Assembly: GCF_018777385.1 (NCBI RefSeq)
Contig: NZ_JAFJYB010000004.1
Location: 372,001-436,000, forward strand
Length of the DNA: 64,000 nucleotides
Source: Candidatus Symbiopectobacterium endolongispinus
Lineage (GTDB): Bacteria; Pseudomonadota; Gammaproteobacteria; Enterobacterales; Enterobacteriaceae
Reading direction: 5' to 3'
How positions within the stretch are numbered: the stretch's first letter is position 1; every line of letters starts with the position of its first letter. Positions 9,389 to 20,038 of this stretch are shown piece by piece. Made by a program: the position numbers and the translations under genes. A model generated the notes under the pieces. It searched no databases and was not told the DNA's origin. It worked only from the letters and a program-made list of their open reading frames with translations.

Positions 9389-10210
9389 ATCGCTAAGTCT
9401 CCGCGTTATTTCCACCAGATTCTCTGGGATCGCCGCACAGTTGATCGCGATGTAGGGCTTATCCGCTCGGTCAGAGCACTGGTGCAACAAGCGCGCCACC
9501 ACATCCTTGCCAACACCGGTTTCGCCCAGTATCAATACCGAGAGGCGATGATGCGCCGCCTGATAGATCTGCGTATGCAGTGTCTTGGTGGCAGCAGACT
9601 GGCCGATCAGTGTCGCTTCAACCTGTTTTTCGCGATCGCGACGATGCACGTCTTCGTTTTTTATTTGGCGTAGCGAATCGCGCAGCGCCGTCTGTTCACG
9701 CTGGGTAATGGCTAACTGACGTAGCAGCAGCATCAGTTGACGGCAGAACACGTGCCCAAGGCGCACCCCCTCGCCACTGTGATGCAGCCCGAGCAGGCGT
9801 TTGGAGGAATCCAGCAGTGCTAACACCGCCAGCGGCTTGCCATTTTCAGCCAACAGCGGCAGCGCATGCAGCCCGCAGGCCGGACCAACACGGCACAGCA
9901 TCTGACGAAAATCGTGATGATCGATGCGTGCGCCACCGTACAGTGAATCCCAGGTGCGCACCTGATTTTTGTGCAATACATAGGCCAATGGGCGGCTGAA
10001 ATCATCCACCGCCAGTTGCAACGATACAGGTACATCGAGGACGCGTCCGTAGCACGTCAGTTGACGACCGCTGACATTCAACATGCCTAGCAGCACGCCA
10101 TGTGGTTGCCAGACGCGCTGAATGGTCTCCAGCAGCCAATCACGCAACGCCACTTCGTCTCGGGGTTGCGTGAGTGCCAGCACCAGATCGAGGGCCCGCT
10201 GCATACTCAT
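9374..10210 (-). pseudogene. vasH: T6SS sigma-54 activator VasH, C-terminally truncated
   Basis: The N-terminal part (residues about 1-190) is a GAF-like sensor and is followed by the start of the sigma-54 AAA+ domain with Walker A GETGVGKD and AINCAAIPENLVE. Family similarity then stops at about 9410, and 11 unrelated residues lead to a stop. The GAFTGA loop that contacts sigma-54, Walker B and the Fis-type DNA-binding domain are all missing, so it cannot activate transcription. The breakpoint abuts the 9371-9388 terminator. The T6SS genes normally found beyond vasH (tssA, tssM) are absent here, so a deletion is likely. Confidence 0.88.
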
Positions 10211-10212
10211 CC

Positions 10213-12931
10213 CTACACCTCAGACTGGAACTGGTCATCTTTCACGTGAAAATGCACCCGACGAACCGACTCACCCGCTGAAAGGCGTTGTAGCAGTTAC
10301 AATGAAACCGGGGGTAGCAACGCACCATCGATCACCGATTCCAGCATCCGCGCACCGTTTTCACTGCGGTTTGTCAGCCGCAGGATCGCTTCTGGCACCG
10401 CCTCGTCAATCACGGTTTCAGCACCAAAACGCTGTTGCAGCAGCGACACCAAGCGCGCCAGCTTGCCGTGAACGATGTCGACCATCGTGGCGTGATCCAA
10501 CGGCAGGTAGGGAATGGCCTCCATGCGCGCTAACAGCGCTGGCTTGAAAAATGCCGCCAGTTCGGGATAGGGCGCATCCAGCAGATCATTCGAGCGTGCA
10601 TCCTGCACATCCAGCGATGCATGGGCAGCATAGTTAACAATGGTTTGGTAACCGAGGTTAGAGGTAAGGAAAAACACCACGTTACGGCAGTCGATAACCC
10701 GCCCTTCACCATCGGCCAATTCACCTTTATCAAACGCCTGATAGAACAGGTTAAGCACATCCGGATGGGCCTTTTCCACTTCGTCCAGCAGTACCACGGA
10801 GTAAGGTTTCTGACGAATGGCCTCCGTCAACACACCGCCTTCACCAAACCCCACATAGCCAGGCGGTGAGCCAATCAGACGCGACACCGTGTGTTTTTCC
10901 TGATATTCCTACATGTTGATGGTGGTCAGATAATTGCGTCCGCCGAACAGCAGATCGGCAATCTGTAACACCGTTTCCGTTTTCCCGACGCCACTCGGCC
11001 CAACCAGCAGGAAAGCGCCCAACGGCCGGCCGGGACGACGCAGATCGGCTCGCGCCGTCAACAGATGTTTGTGCAGGTGCGCGATGGCTAAGCTCTGACC
11101 TTTGATGGTTTCGCCCAAGAACTCAGGAAGGCGAGTTACCACCTCCATTTCCCCTTGTGAAATCCGGTTGAGCGGCACCCCGGTCCACTCGGCGATCACG
11201 GCGGCAATCTGGGTTTTATCCACGTGGGGTGACACCAATACAGACGCCTGCTGGAGTGCTTCTAATTCACGCTCGCAGGCCGCCAGTTCATCGGCCATCG
11301 CCTCGATATCATCCGGTGATTCAACGTCGGATTGCTCAACATCGAGTTGTGTCGCCTCAGGACGCTCATCGGCCAGCAGTGCACTGCGCAATGCGATAAT
11401 GCGCTGTACGTAATGCTTTTGCTGCTGCCAGTCAGCCTCCCGTTGCGCTAGATCTGCGACACAGGTTTCGCACTCGGCACGCAATGTCGCCAGTCGTTCA
11501 ACGGTATCACCCAGCCCAATGCGACGTTGGCGTTCCTGTTGTGCAATTTCCATCTCCTGCTGATGCAGGCGCATCTGTAACTGGCTGACAGCGCGTGGTG
11601 GCGTGGTGGCGTGGTGGCGTGGTGGCGTGGTGGCGTGGTGGCGTGGTGGCGTGGTGGCGTGGTGAGGTTGATGGCAACACGCGCGCAGGCGGTGTCCAGC
11701 ATATCAATAGCTTTATCCGGCAGTTGACGACCAGAGATATAGCGCGGAGAGATGTGCCGCCGCATGCAGCGCATTCTCATCAATGAGTACGCCATGTGCT
11801 TTTTCATAAATGGCACGCAACCCACGCAGGATAACGGCACTTTCGTCCGCACTCGGTTCCCCCACGTTGACCCGTTGGAAACGGCGCGACAGCGCGGCAT
11901 CTTTCTCAACGTATTTTTTGTATTCGCTCCAGGTGGTCGCGGCAATGGTACGCAACTCCCCCCGAGCCAGCGCCGGTTTCAGCAAAGTTGGAAACATCCA
12001 ACCCGCCAGCCTGATTGCCAACACCAATCAGGGTATGCGCTTCATCAATAAACAGAATGATGGGCCGAGGCGAGTCTTTGACCTCCTGCATCACCCCTTT
12101 GAAACGCTTCTCAAATTCACCTTTTACCGATGCGCCAGCCTGCATTGCCCCGAGATCCAGCGTCAGCAGTTCCACGTCGCGCAACCGTTCCGGTACAAAC
12201 CCGGCAACGATGCGCAAGGCCAATCCCTCAATCAACGCACTTTTACCCATCCCCGCCTCCCCAACCACCATCGGGTTGTTTTTACGGCGGCGAGACAGGA
12301 TATCGATCATCACATCGATTTCACGATCGCGACACAACACCGGATCGAACTGCCCTTGACGCACAGCCTCTGTCACATTCTGGGTATAGCGGCCAAGTTG
12401 AGTGCTCACCGCGGCTGCTTGCTCTGTCGTGGTACTCGCATTTACCGCTACCGGGGTTTCAGATGACGCTTTCACCCATTCGTCAAACTGCTGGCGCAGC
12501 AGTTCACGGTTGATGTGTGCCAGCGGACGCGCTGCGGCTGTCGACAGATAGCGGTTTGGCATCATCAGCAGCACCAATAGCAGCACGCCGCTGCGCAGAT
12601 GGCTGTGCTGGAACTCGGCCGATGCCAGCAGCCAGCTATCTTGCAACCACTCTACCAACAGCGGTGAGAACGAGGGATAACCCGCTGCCACAAAATCGCT
12701 GTCTGCAACGGTTGGCCGAAGCTGAGCGCTAAGGGCCCGCACATCCACGTCGGCGCGTTTGCAAATCTGGCGCACATCGCACAGCGGGGTATCCAGCATG
12801 TTCATCAACAGGTGCTCGATGCGGATTTCCGCGCCCTGATGCCGTATGCAGAGCGCCGCCGCTTGTTCCAGCATATGGCGACACACAGGGTTGAGACGTT
12901 CAACCAGCGTAGTCAGTTCGATTCGAATCAC
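10213..12931 (-). pseudogene. tssH: T6SS ATPase TssH (ClpV), multiply disrupted
   Basis: Class B AAA+ unfoldase that recycles the contracted sheath. The start GTG at 12931 has AGGAG upstream. The N-domain and first AAA+ module (GEAGMGKS, LFIDEAHTL) are followed by five lesions: one extra base near 11985, a 2-nt loss near 11742, expansion of an 8-bp repeat at 11595-11664, an internal TAG at 10909 (serine of TTINMSEFQEKH in homologues) and a TAA at 10297. The second AAA+ (GPSGVGKTET, GSPPGYVGFGEGG) is recognisable throughout. True end about 10213, 2 nt before vasH. Confidence 0.92.
11595..11664 (+). repeat. 8-bp tandem repeat, 8.75 copies, inside tssH
   Basis: Eight perfect GTGGTGGC units (11595-11658) plus six bases of a ninth. 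Homologues have the equivalent of a single unit (TTPPRA...). Because the unit is not a multiple of three, each copy added or lost changes the tssH frame; only 1, 4, 7, 10... units keep it. Confidence 0.95.
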
Positions 12932-12944
12932 GATCCAGCTCCTG

Positions 12945-13718
12945 TTACTGTAATAATTCACCCAGTTGACGTAGCACGTCCTGGGTTTGATGAATCAGCG
13001 GGTAGTAGTAAGCCACAAACGCCGCCAGCACGACACACAGGCCGAGAAACAGGACGCTGAGAGACACCTGTTTGCGTAGGCGATAGCGCGATGCCTGCTG
13101 TCCGAGATTCTGGTGAAATACCGTAGGAACGGCGGCAGGTTCCGGATGTAACGCGTCGTACAGTTTTTGCACCACACGATCCAGTTCCTCACGACCTTGC
13201 ACCATCACCCGGTAGCGCCCTTCAAACCCCAGACACAGGCACAGATAGATAAATTCAAGAATGTCGCGATAGCGCGCCGGGTCCTCCTGAAGGCGATCCA
13301 GCAGCACGAACACTTTTTCGCCACCCCAGGTTTCATTGTGAAAACGCGTCAGCAGCGAATGGGCGGACCAGATACTCTGTGCCCCCCATTCTCGCGCCAT
13401 CACGGCCTCATCGATAACAGTGCACAGAATGTAGCGAAACGACAGGATCACACCGTTTTCATAGCCATGGGCATGCAACTCTTGCTCAATGGCCTGAATT
13501 TCGGACACCACCCGCTTATAGAGGTCTGGCACGTCTTCGTAAGCCACAAGTTGACGCACACTCTCCACCATCCCCAACAGCGGCGTCATCGCATCGATCA
13601 TCGGGTTGATACCCTGGCCGGGCAGACTGAACCAGTAATCAGAGTCGCTATCCAGTTGCCGGGCATGGTCATACAGCAGGTCGCCCAGTTGATCGTTTTT
13701 AATCACGTCGATGCTCAT
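12945..13718 (-). CDS. tssL: T6SS membrane component TssL (DotU/IcmH)
   Basis: 257 aa, intact. The DotU domain spans residues about 25-205: FRYILCTVIDEAVM, the WSAHSLLTRFHNETWGGEKVF signature, and YLCLCLGFEGRY. A single C-terminal TM helix (about 222-242) anchors it in the inner membrane, without a peptidoglycan-binding extension. With TssM and TssJ it normally forms the trans-envelope complex; tssM is not in the window and tssJ is broken. Its stop lies 14 nt before the tssH start. Confidence 0.95.
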   Translation of the reverse strand: MSIDVIKNDQLGDLLYDHARQLDSDSDYWFSLPGQGINPMIDAMTPLLGMVESVRQLVAYEDVPDLYKRVVSEIQAIEQELHAHGYENGVILSFRYILCTVIDEAVMAREWGAQSIWSAHSLLTRFHNETWGGEKVFVLLDRLQEDPARYRDILEFIYLCLCLGFEGRYRVMVQGREELDRVVQKLYDALHPEPAAVPTVFHQNLGQQASRYRLRKQVSLSVLFLGLCVVLAAFVAYYYPLIHQTQDVLRQLGELLQ

Positions 13719-13730
13719 CGTTTCCCTCAG

Positions 13731-15071
13731 TTAACCCTGACCACGGATGACCCACAGCTGCATATCCAGCTCCGGGAATTCGCCCGCAACATGGAACGCC
13801 AGGGTGTTGCCGGACACCAGCACCTGCCAGGAAGGGCTTTGTCTGTCCAATTGGAAATAGCTGCAGCCGGCGTGATACGGCAGTTGGCGTGGTGCAACCG
13901 GTAACGGCAGCAGCGGCACGCCCGGTAATTGCAGACTGATCAGTTCGCGGATCTTCTCGCTGGAGGCAATCTTGGTCTGTTGCAACAGTTGCTTGCGCAG
14001 GTGCTCCTGCGGCATCCGTGCCTTGACCGACAGCACAAACTCGGCGCTGGACAACGGCTCAGCATCACCCACCACCGCTACCATGACCCCATAGGGCTGC
14101 TTGATGAGCTGGACAGATACAGCACGCGGCGACAACACAGTGCTCAGCGCCTGACGCAGCGCCAACATTATCGGTTCGAATCTGCTCTGTGGGTGTTCGT
14201 GGCGATAGGCAGGAAACTCCGGCGGCAGTCGAGACTCGTCGGTAAAGGTCATCAATTCGCCACACAGCGCTACCAGCACTTCATGCAACCGTTCAGGATG
14301 CAACGTGCCGAGGCGCGCCAGATGGGACAACCGGGGCTGCGCACGGTTAAGCAGTTGCAGCATCATGAATTCCGCCACATCGGCGACGCCTTGTTGCCCC
14401 GGCGCGGCGATGCGTTGTGCCAGACTGCGCGCACGCTCGGCAACCAACCCAGCGGATTCCCCCAAAAAGCGTTTTAGGGCAGGGATAGCCGTGATGCTCA
14501 CGCTGCACGGCATAAAGTTTGGATCGAGCACCAGCCCGCCATCGTGGCGTTTATCGAGAATAGTGGCGATGGCCAACTAGGCGTAGGCGCTGCGATCGTC
14601 GCGCTCCAGCATAAGACGCAGGCTGACCTTGCCCACTTCGAGCGATACCACATCGCCACCCTCGCTGTGCAGATCGTGCACGTCGTGGCGATGCGCCTGC
14701 AAGAGGCTGGCAACCCCCTGCCCCGGCTGTCCGACTTCGCTGACACCGCTTACCGCCAGCGGCAAGGCGAGATAGACCTTCTGATTGGCCAGTGCTACGT
14801 CGGTGATCTCCAGCGGCGGTGGCAGCACATCGTCACCGGGAATATTGAACACGGTGCCATTTGGCATCACACCGCTGGCGTTAACCAGCACAATACGGCC
14901 AAAGTTGAGATACTCTTTGTTAATCGCCAGCGTTTGCAGGCCATAAAAATAGTCGCTGAGCGCGCTAAGACGCGCGTGCAAGGTGTAGTTGCTATGCCGT
15001 AGCTGCTGTTGAAAATGCTGCGGTTTGATGAACAGCCCTTCCCGCCAAATAACGCGATTTCGACTCGACAT
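13731..15071 (-). pseudogene. tssK: T6SS baseplate adaptor TssK, internal stop
   Basis: 447-codon gene with one lesion, a TAG at 14577-14579 after ...RDDRSAYA; translation continues in the same frame (LAIATILDKRHDGG). Upstream is the family start VIWREGLFIKPQHFQQQ; downstream, LHEVLVALCGEL and the C-terminal EFPELDMQLWVIRG. TssK links baseplate wedges to the TssLM membrane complex. Sits between tssJ (2-nt gap) and tssL. Confidence 0.93.
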
Positions 15072-15073
15072 GG

Positions 15074-15599
15074 TTATTCTTCTTCCTGGTCTTTTTTGAT
15101 GTCGACTTCATCCCGGCGCAGGTGCACCAGAACCTGATAACTGCGGCCGGTGTTTTTCAGTTTGATCACCTTGCGCCACTCCGCACTCTCCGGATCAGCA
15201 TAGCGCGCGATGACACCGATGTAATGCACCTTGGCATCCAACGCTTCGGGCGGCAGATACTTAAACTGCCCCGGCAGCAGGGTGTAGTCCTGATGACTGA
15301 CATAGTTTTTGGTCAGTGCCTTTTCGATATCCTCCGTTATCTGGTCGTAGTCGGCGGCCAGCAAGCGAGAATCCTCAGCCAGTAACACCAGTTGGAATTT
15401 GATAGGCGCGGCATCACCGCTCTCGTTGGGGTTTACGTCTGGCTCTGCCAGCAGGCTAAACCCCACCGTGGAAGGGCTGATGATCGTTACTGCCCACCTG
15501 AATATCTGGATTGGCAGCAACTTTCGCCATCTTGCCGAGGGTGGCACAGCCTGGTAGCAACGCCAACAGGCTGATAAAACAGAACACTCTCCACATCAT
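15074..15599 (-). pseudogene. tssJ: T6SS outer-membrane lipoprotein TssJ, frameshifted
   Basis: The start ATGATG at 15599 overlaps the tagH stop. The first 47 codons give a lipoprotein signal (FISLLALLPGC, lipobox Cys at about residue 18) and VAANPDIQVGSNDHQP. One extra base near 15470 then shifts the frame; the correct continuation is STVGFSLLAEPDVNPNESG ... IKFQLVLLAEDSRLLAADYD and the C-terminal beta-rich domain. TssJ contacts TssM in the periplasm. The shift separates the signal peptide from the domain. Confidence 0.9.
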
Positions 15600-16815
15600 T
15601 GCTGCGCCTGCTGTTGACGCACCGCGCGGTCTACGCCCAGGCGTAGACCTGCTGAAACAGCTTCTGAAAACCCTGCTGGCGCACAGAGATCAGTTCACGG
15701 TAGTAGTGCTGGTATATTCCCCATGCCCAACCGTCATCCACCATATCCAGCTCGCAGCTACGGCGATAATGGGCAAAACGGTCGAGCAAGGCGGCTGGAG
15801 AGAACGCCTGCAGGATGGTTTCCAGCGCGACGCTAATTGCCTGCTGGTTTGCCGCCTGATGCACCCGGACGTTATTCAGCACTTCAGCCACCGGTGCCGG
15901 TGCAGAAAGGTGGACTGAGCTTTTTCCGTCAGCAAACAACAACGGCAAGGTGTCGGCATAGTCCAGCCCCAAACGCAGCGGGTTATCTTCAATCGGGCGC
16001 AGATGGGTATCCGCCAATGCGCCTTGCCCACACTACAAGACCAGCAGGCCTTCCACCATGGCTCGCAGACTTTTTCCCATCTCTTCCAGCATCTCTCGCT
16101 GTTGTTTTGCATCCTCCAGCGTCAACGTTTGACCCAGACCACGCATCAACGGCGCCAACAGGTGGCTATCCAGTGAACCCGATGCATCGTGGGTCACAAG
16201 TGGATTGTTGATATCGGGTAATTCCATAAATTTTTGGTCCATGGTGTCCTCAGCAGCTGAAAAAGCGGTAAGCGCAGTCGATAACACTGCCTCCACATGG
16301 TCACCGTGGGCATTCAGCAGGCTCTGATGCTGCTCTTGCTGCAATACCCACAGTGGATCGTTAGTGACGTCATCGCGTAGCGCGTCCGTCTTTGTTTGAC
16401 GTTTGGTCACGTCCCCGAGCCAGCCATCAAGCCCACTCGCGGTATCCTGCCCCAGCAGTTGGTCGATATTTTGTTCCTGCATCAGGTCGTTCAGGTACAC
16501 ACCAAGACTAAATGGGCCAATAACCAGTTCATCGCCATGTGACGACAGCACGTTGCGCCCACGACCAATCGGCGACAGCGAGGCATTGATAAAGGACTGC
16601 CCGCTCAGATCGCACAGGCTGAAATGGCCATCGCACATCTCAATTCGAGCATGTTCCGGCAGCACGGCACCCAGCCTGTCGCGCAGTTGCCAATGGTCCT
16701 TTTCTGACGCCCCCAGCGTGCCGCCGTTGTAGTCAAACTGGTGCTGCACCTGAGAATTGATATCCAGCTGTTCGCTATTGAGAACAACCAGAGTGAGTGA
16801 ATGACTAACGGTCAC
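15596..16815 (-). pseudogene. tagH: T6SS FHA-domain protein TagH, internal stop and 3' frameshift
   Basis: Start GTG at 16815 with CAGGAG upstream. The N-terminal FHA domain (residues about 28-100: ARIEMCDGHFSLCDLSGQSF) binds phosphothreonine and in other T6SS acts with PpkA-type kinases. A linker and the conserved C-terminal domain follow (LRLGLDYADTLPLLF ... WGIYQHYYRELI). A TAG at 16033 interrupts the frame, and a second shift near 15630 loses the last about 11 codons, which would end at TGA 15596, overlapping tssJ. Confidence 0.88.
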
Positions 16816-16853
16816 ATTGACTCCTGAACGCGATGTACACGTGAACACACGAT

Positions 16854-17853
16854 TTACTCTTGAACGCAGATCGTTACGTAAGGCTCTAACGGAGGCTGCC
16901 CAAGGAAACTGCTCCAGCCTAAAATACCGCTCTGCTCACTGCCCAACCTCAACCCTTGAGCTTCATCCTCGGCAAAGCCAAGGCGTAAATCCCACGCCAA
17001 CTGATCGCGCAGAATAAAAGAGACGAAGCGCACCAGCGGCTGGAAGTGCTCGCCGTTGGGCAAGAAGCTGAAGAATCGGCCAAAACTCAGACTGCCAATC
17101 TTCAGCAGGAACTTACCCACGCAGTCATTGACGTTGTCGCCAATGACAAAATCGCCCCCCCAGCGCAATGTTGGATTTGCCAAGCCGGTTCTGCTGGCTT
17201 TTATGGATCGCCACCCGACGTTTTTGCCAGGCCAGCACCTCCACGTCCTCGAGGTCAAAACAGTGACTCACCAACCCCGCCACCACTTCCGTCGAACGGC
17301 TGGGACTGGCGAGCACCCCGGCATACGAGAGCATCTTGGCGCGGTTCACCGGCAGGCTCTCGCGTACTGCGTCATTCCCCAGCCCAACCAGCGCAAACAT
17401 CAGTCGTGAAAAGCCATCCTCACCATCGTTCTGAAAACGCACGTGGTAGCGGTATTTACGCCAGGCACGGTGCAGCAACGTGAGCAAACGGTGATGGAAA
17501 AAATCGAGAAATAGCCCCAGTTTCTGTTCCCCCTGCGCGTACTCCCAGGCGAGATCGTCCAGGTAGTAGCCCGGCATTGGCGACTGACTGCCGTGCAGGC
17601 CCAAAAACGCGACTTCAAGCGCCTGACGTCCGTTCTCATCGCGTTCCACCTGCACGATATCGCCAGGATGAAAGCCGATGGATGCCGTGGAGCGAAAACA
17701 CAACCGCTCCCGCTCCTGGCGAAAATCTAATGCCCGTTCCAGATCCAAACCTTCCAACTGATTGAGCAGTTCAACCAACTGGTAGAAATTAAAGCGCGAT
17801 ACGTCCTGATAGAACGTCACATCATCGAGTGCTGACCTATCTGCACCGGCCAT
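16854..17853 (-). pseudogene. tssG: T6SS baseplate protein TssG, frameshifted
   Basis: N-terminal two thirds (MAGADRSALDDV ... FYQLVELLNQLEG; QSPMPGYYLDDL) and C-terminal third (GDFVIGDNVNDCVGKFLLKIG) lie in different frames. The switch is in a C7 run at 17155-17161; six would read ...SNIALGGDFVIG. TssG forms baseplate wedges with TssF. The gene overlaps the tssF 3' end by 37 nt, the usual arrangement. Confidence 0.92.
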
Positions 17854-19583
17854 CGGTCGCGCTCCTTGTTATCGACATTAACCACCTCCAGCAGGTGGAA
17901 GGCGTTGACGCTAGCGTACAGTGAGAAAAAGTGTGCCAGCACGGTACTGAACAGATACAGTTCACCTTCGTTACCAAAGGCCGATTGCCGCACCGACAGC
18001 ACCGATTTCAGACCTAGCACAGGCATCCCCTGTACCAACCGATCAATCGGTGTGGTTTCAATAGTTTCTATCCCTGCCAATCGCTTACGCGATGCTTGTT
18101 ACGCCTGCTTATCGTGCAGCGCGGGAAAATCGTAAGTGCGCAAAATCTGCACCAGCGCATCGCGGCGCAGTAACGACACATAGTTGAGCGACAGATTAGA
18201 GATCAGCGTCCAGTGCAGGCTACCGTCCATCGCCGGACGCAGCGGACGGGTGGGTCGAATCAGGTTGCGAAAGGTGGCGAACGTTGGCGATGTGCCGGTT
18301 GGCACACAGATGCTGCCCACAGGCAGTTGCGCGGCGCGAGCGCGGTTCGTGCAGGTCAACGCCACCGAGATCGATTCGTCGAGATTGGTCGCTTAGCGTT
18401 CATCCCCGCGCACAAATGACAGTTGGTGTTCGAAACCGTTTCCCTCTACTGACTCTTTCACCCGAATACGGTAGTAAAGCGTCAGCCGCCCTTTGGCACG
18501 TTCGATCTGATGCTGGAAACTTTCAAAGGGTTGATAACGCCGTGGCACGCCGCGCGATCGTCCGGCACGACCTTCCACCCACCCTTCGACGCTGTCCACC
18601 GAAAAAATCTCAAAGCTGTCAGCATGACGGAAGCTGGCTTTGAGTGGATACTCCGTCTGACGGCCGTTGAGATTAATCGGCTCACTGTCGTGTTGAAACA
18701 GGTTAATGGCGGGCACACAGTTGAGCAGAAAAGCGTACGACCGGATTTTCAGCTCGGCAGGCAACGGACGATCGAAACAGAAATGCAGCCGGAACGACGT
18801 AAGCATCATCGGCAAATCGGGCCAAAGAGCACCTGACAGTTCAAAGAACTGGAAGCTTTCCGGAAAGCAGAAATATTCCTGCAAAATGCGATAACCGGAG
18901 TAGACATTACCGGGGTATGGCAGCAGCGCATCTTCGCGTTCAAAGCCGACCATTTTCAACGCGCTCGCCTCCTGGCGAAAACGCTGTCCCTCTACCTTCA
19001 GCTCAATGTGCGAGAGTTTACTGGCAAGCCAGAAATAGAGTTCAGAGGCGGTATAGGTATCGCCACCAAGGTAGAAGCGCAGCTTATCCAATTGCAGCTG
19101 TTGTAACGATTGCGGGCCGTGCAGCGCGATATCTACAGTGATGGTGGAGAGGTCGTTGCCGCTTTGTACGTGGATGTGGCGAATGTCTGCCGGGTAGATC
19201 CAGGTGTCATGGCAGGTTCGAAAATGGCACACCACGTCGTCCATAGGCAAGCTATCCAGCTCACACCCTCCAGCCACGAAAGCCGGTTGCGCCAGCGCCC
19301 CTGGCAGCACCGAAAACTGCATGATGGACATGCTTGGCGCCGGACGCAGATAGTTCGGCCACAGCATACCCAGCAAACCGTGAGTCAATTCCGGAAACTC
19401 ATCCTCAAGCTTGGCGCGCAGGCTTCCGGTCAGAAAGGCAAACCCTTCCAGCAACCGCTCAACATCCGGGTCCGTGGTCTGCTCGGACAAAAAGCACGTA
19501 AGCTCAGGATGTGCCTTGGCGAATTCACGCCCTTGCAAGCGCAAGAAGGTTAACTCATCCCTGAAAAACTGTTCCAATGACAT
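17817..19583 (-). pseudogene. tssF: T6SS baseplate protein TssF, two internal stops
   Basis: 589-codon gene in one uninterrupted frame apart from two TAA codons, at 18393 (after SFVRGDER) and 18099 (after PALHDKQA). The start is textbook TssF (MSLEQFFRDELTFLRLQGREF) and the end is LLEVVNVDNKERDRW. Two nonsense changes without any indel cannot be a homopolymer artefact, so the gene is genuinely dead. Confidence 0.94.
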
Positions 19584-19601
19584 AGCGCCTCAATGACAGA
19601 G

Positions 19602-20033
19602 TCAGACCATTCGGTAATGGCGGTGGTTATCCATCTGAATGTTGAACGACGTGACCTGCTCCAGATCGTCCAGCTTGACGTGAGCGGTCACCAGAAATGA
19701 CATCTCCAAGGGATTCGACAACGACCCCGAATCCATGACATCCACATGCACAATACGCGGCTCAAAGTGGCAAATGCACTGCCGGATCGCTTCGCAAATT
19801 TTGCCGTAAATATCAGCGCCCCCCTGCGTTGCGTCATTGAAATCAATCACGCCCAACTCAGGTGCACTGCGGCAATTGCCCGGACGGGTATTGAGCACGT
19901 TGTCCAACTGGCGTTTGATGGACAAAATCAGTGTCTCAAGTTCCGTTTCAGGGGACGCGCGCCGCGTCTCCCCCCGAATGCGATCGAACAGACTTGCCGT
20001 ACTTCCCCGTTCCCAGGCAGAAAGTGACGGCAT
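19602..20033 (-). CDS. tssE: T6SS baseplate protein TssE (gp25-like)
   Basis: 143 aa, intact. gp25/lysozyme-like fold: SLFDRIRGE near the start, then IKRQLDNVLNTRPGNCRSAPELGVIDFND (the conserved segment that joins the sheath to the baseplate) and a C-terminal FNIQMDNHRHYRMV. Lies 18 nt before tssF and 5 nt after tssC. One of three undamaged T6SS genes in the cluster. Confidence 0.94.
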   Translation of the reverse strand: MPSLSAWERGSTASLFDRIRGETRRASPETELETLILSIKRQLDNVLNTRPGNCRSAPELGVIDFNDATQGGADIYGKICEAIRQCICHFEPRIVHVDVMDSGSLSNPLEMSFLVTAHVKLDDLEQVTSFNIQMDNHRHYRMV

Positions 20034-20038
20034 CGGTC

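Noticed and set aside
11595-11664. CRISPR-like repeat
   Set aside because: Units are 8 bp and contiguous with no spacers; it is a simple tandem repeat.
11507-11786. Open frames encoding PRHHATTPP- or WWRGGVVA-type repeats
   Set aside because: They are translations of the 8-bp DNA repeat in tssH in other frames and have no independent start or conservation.
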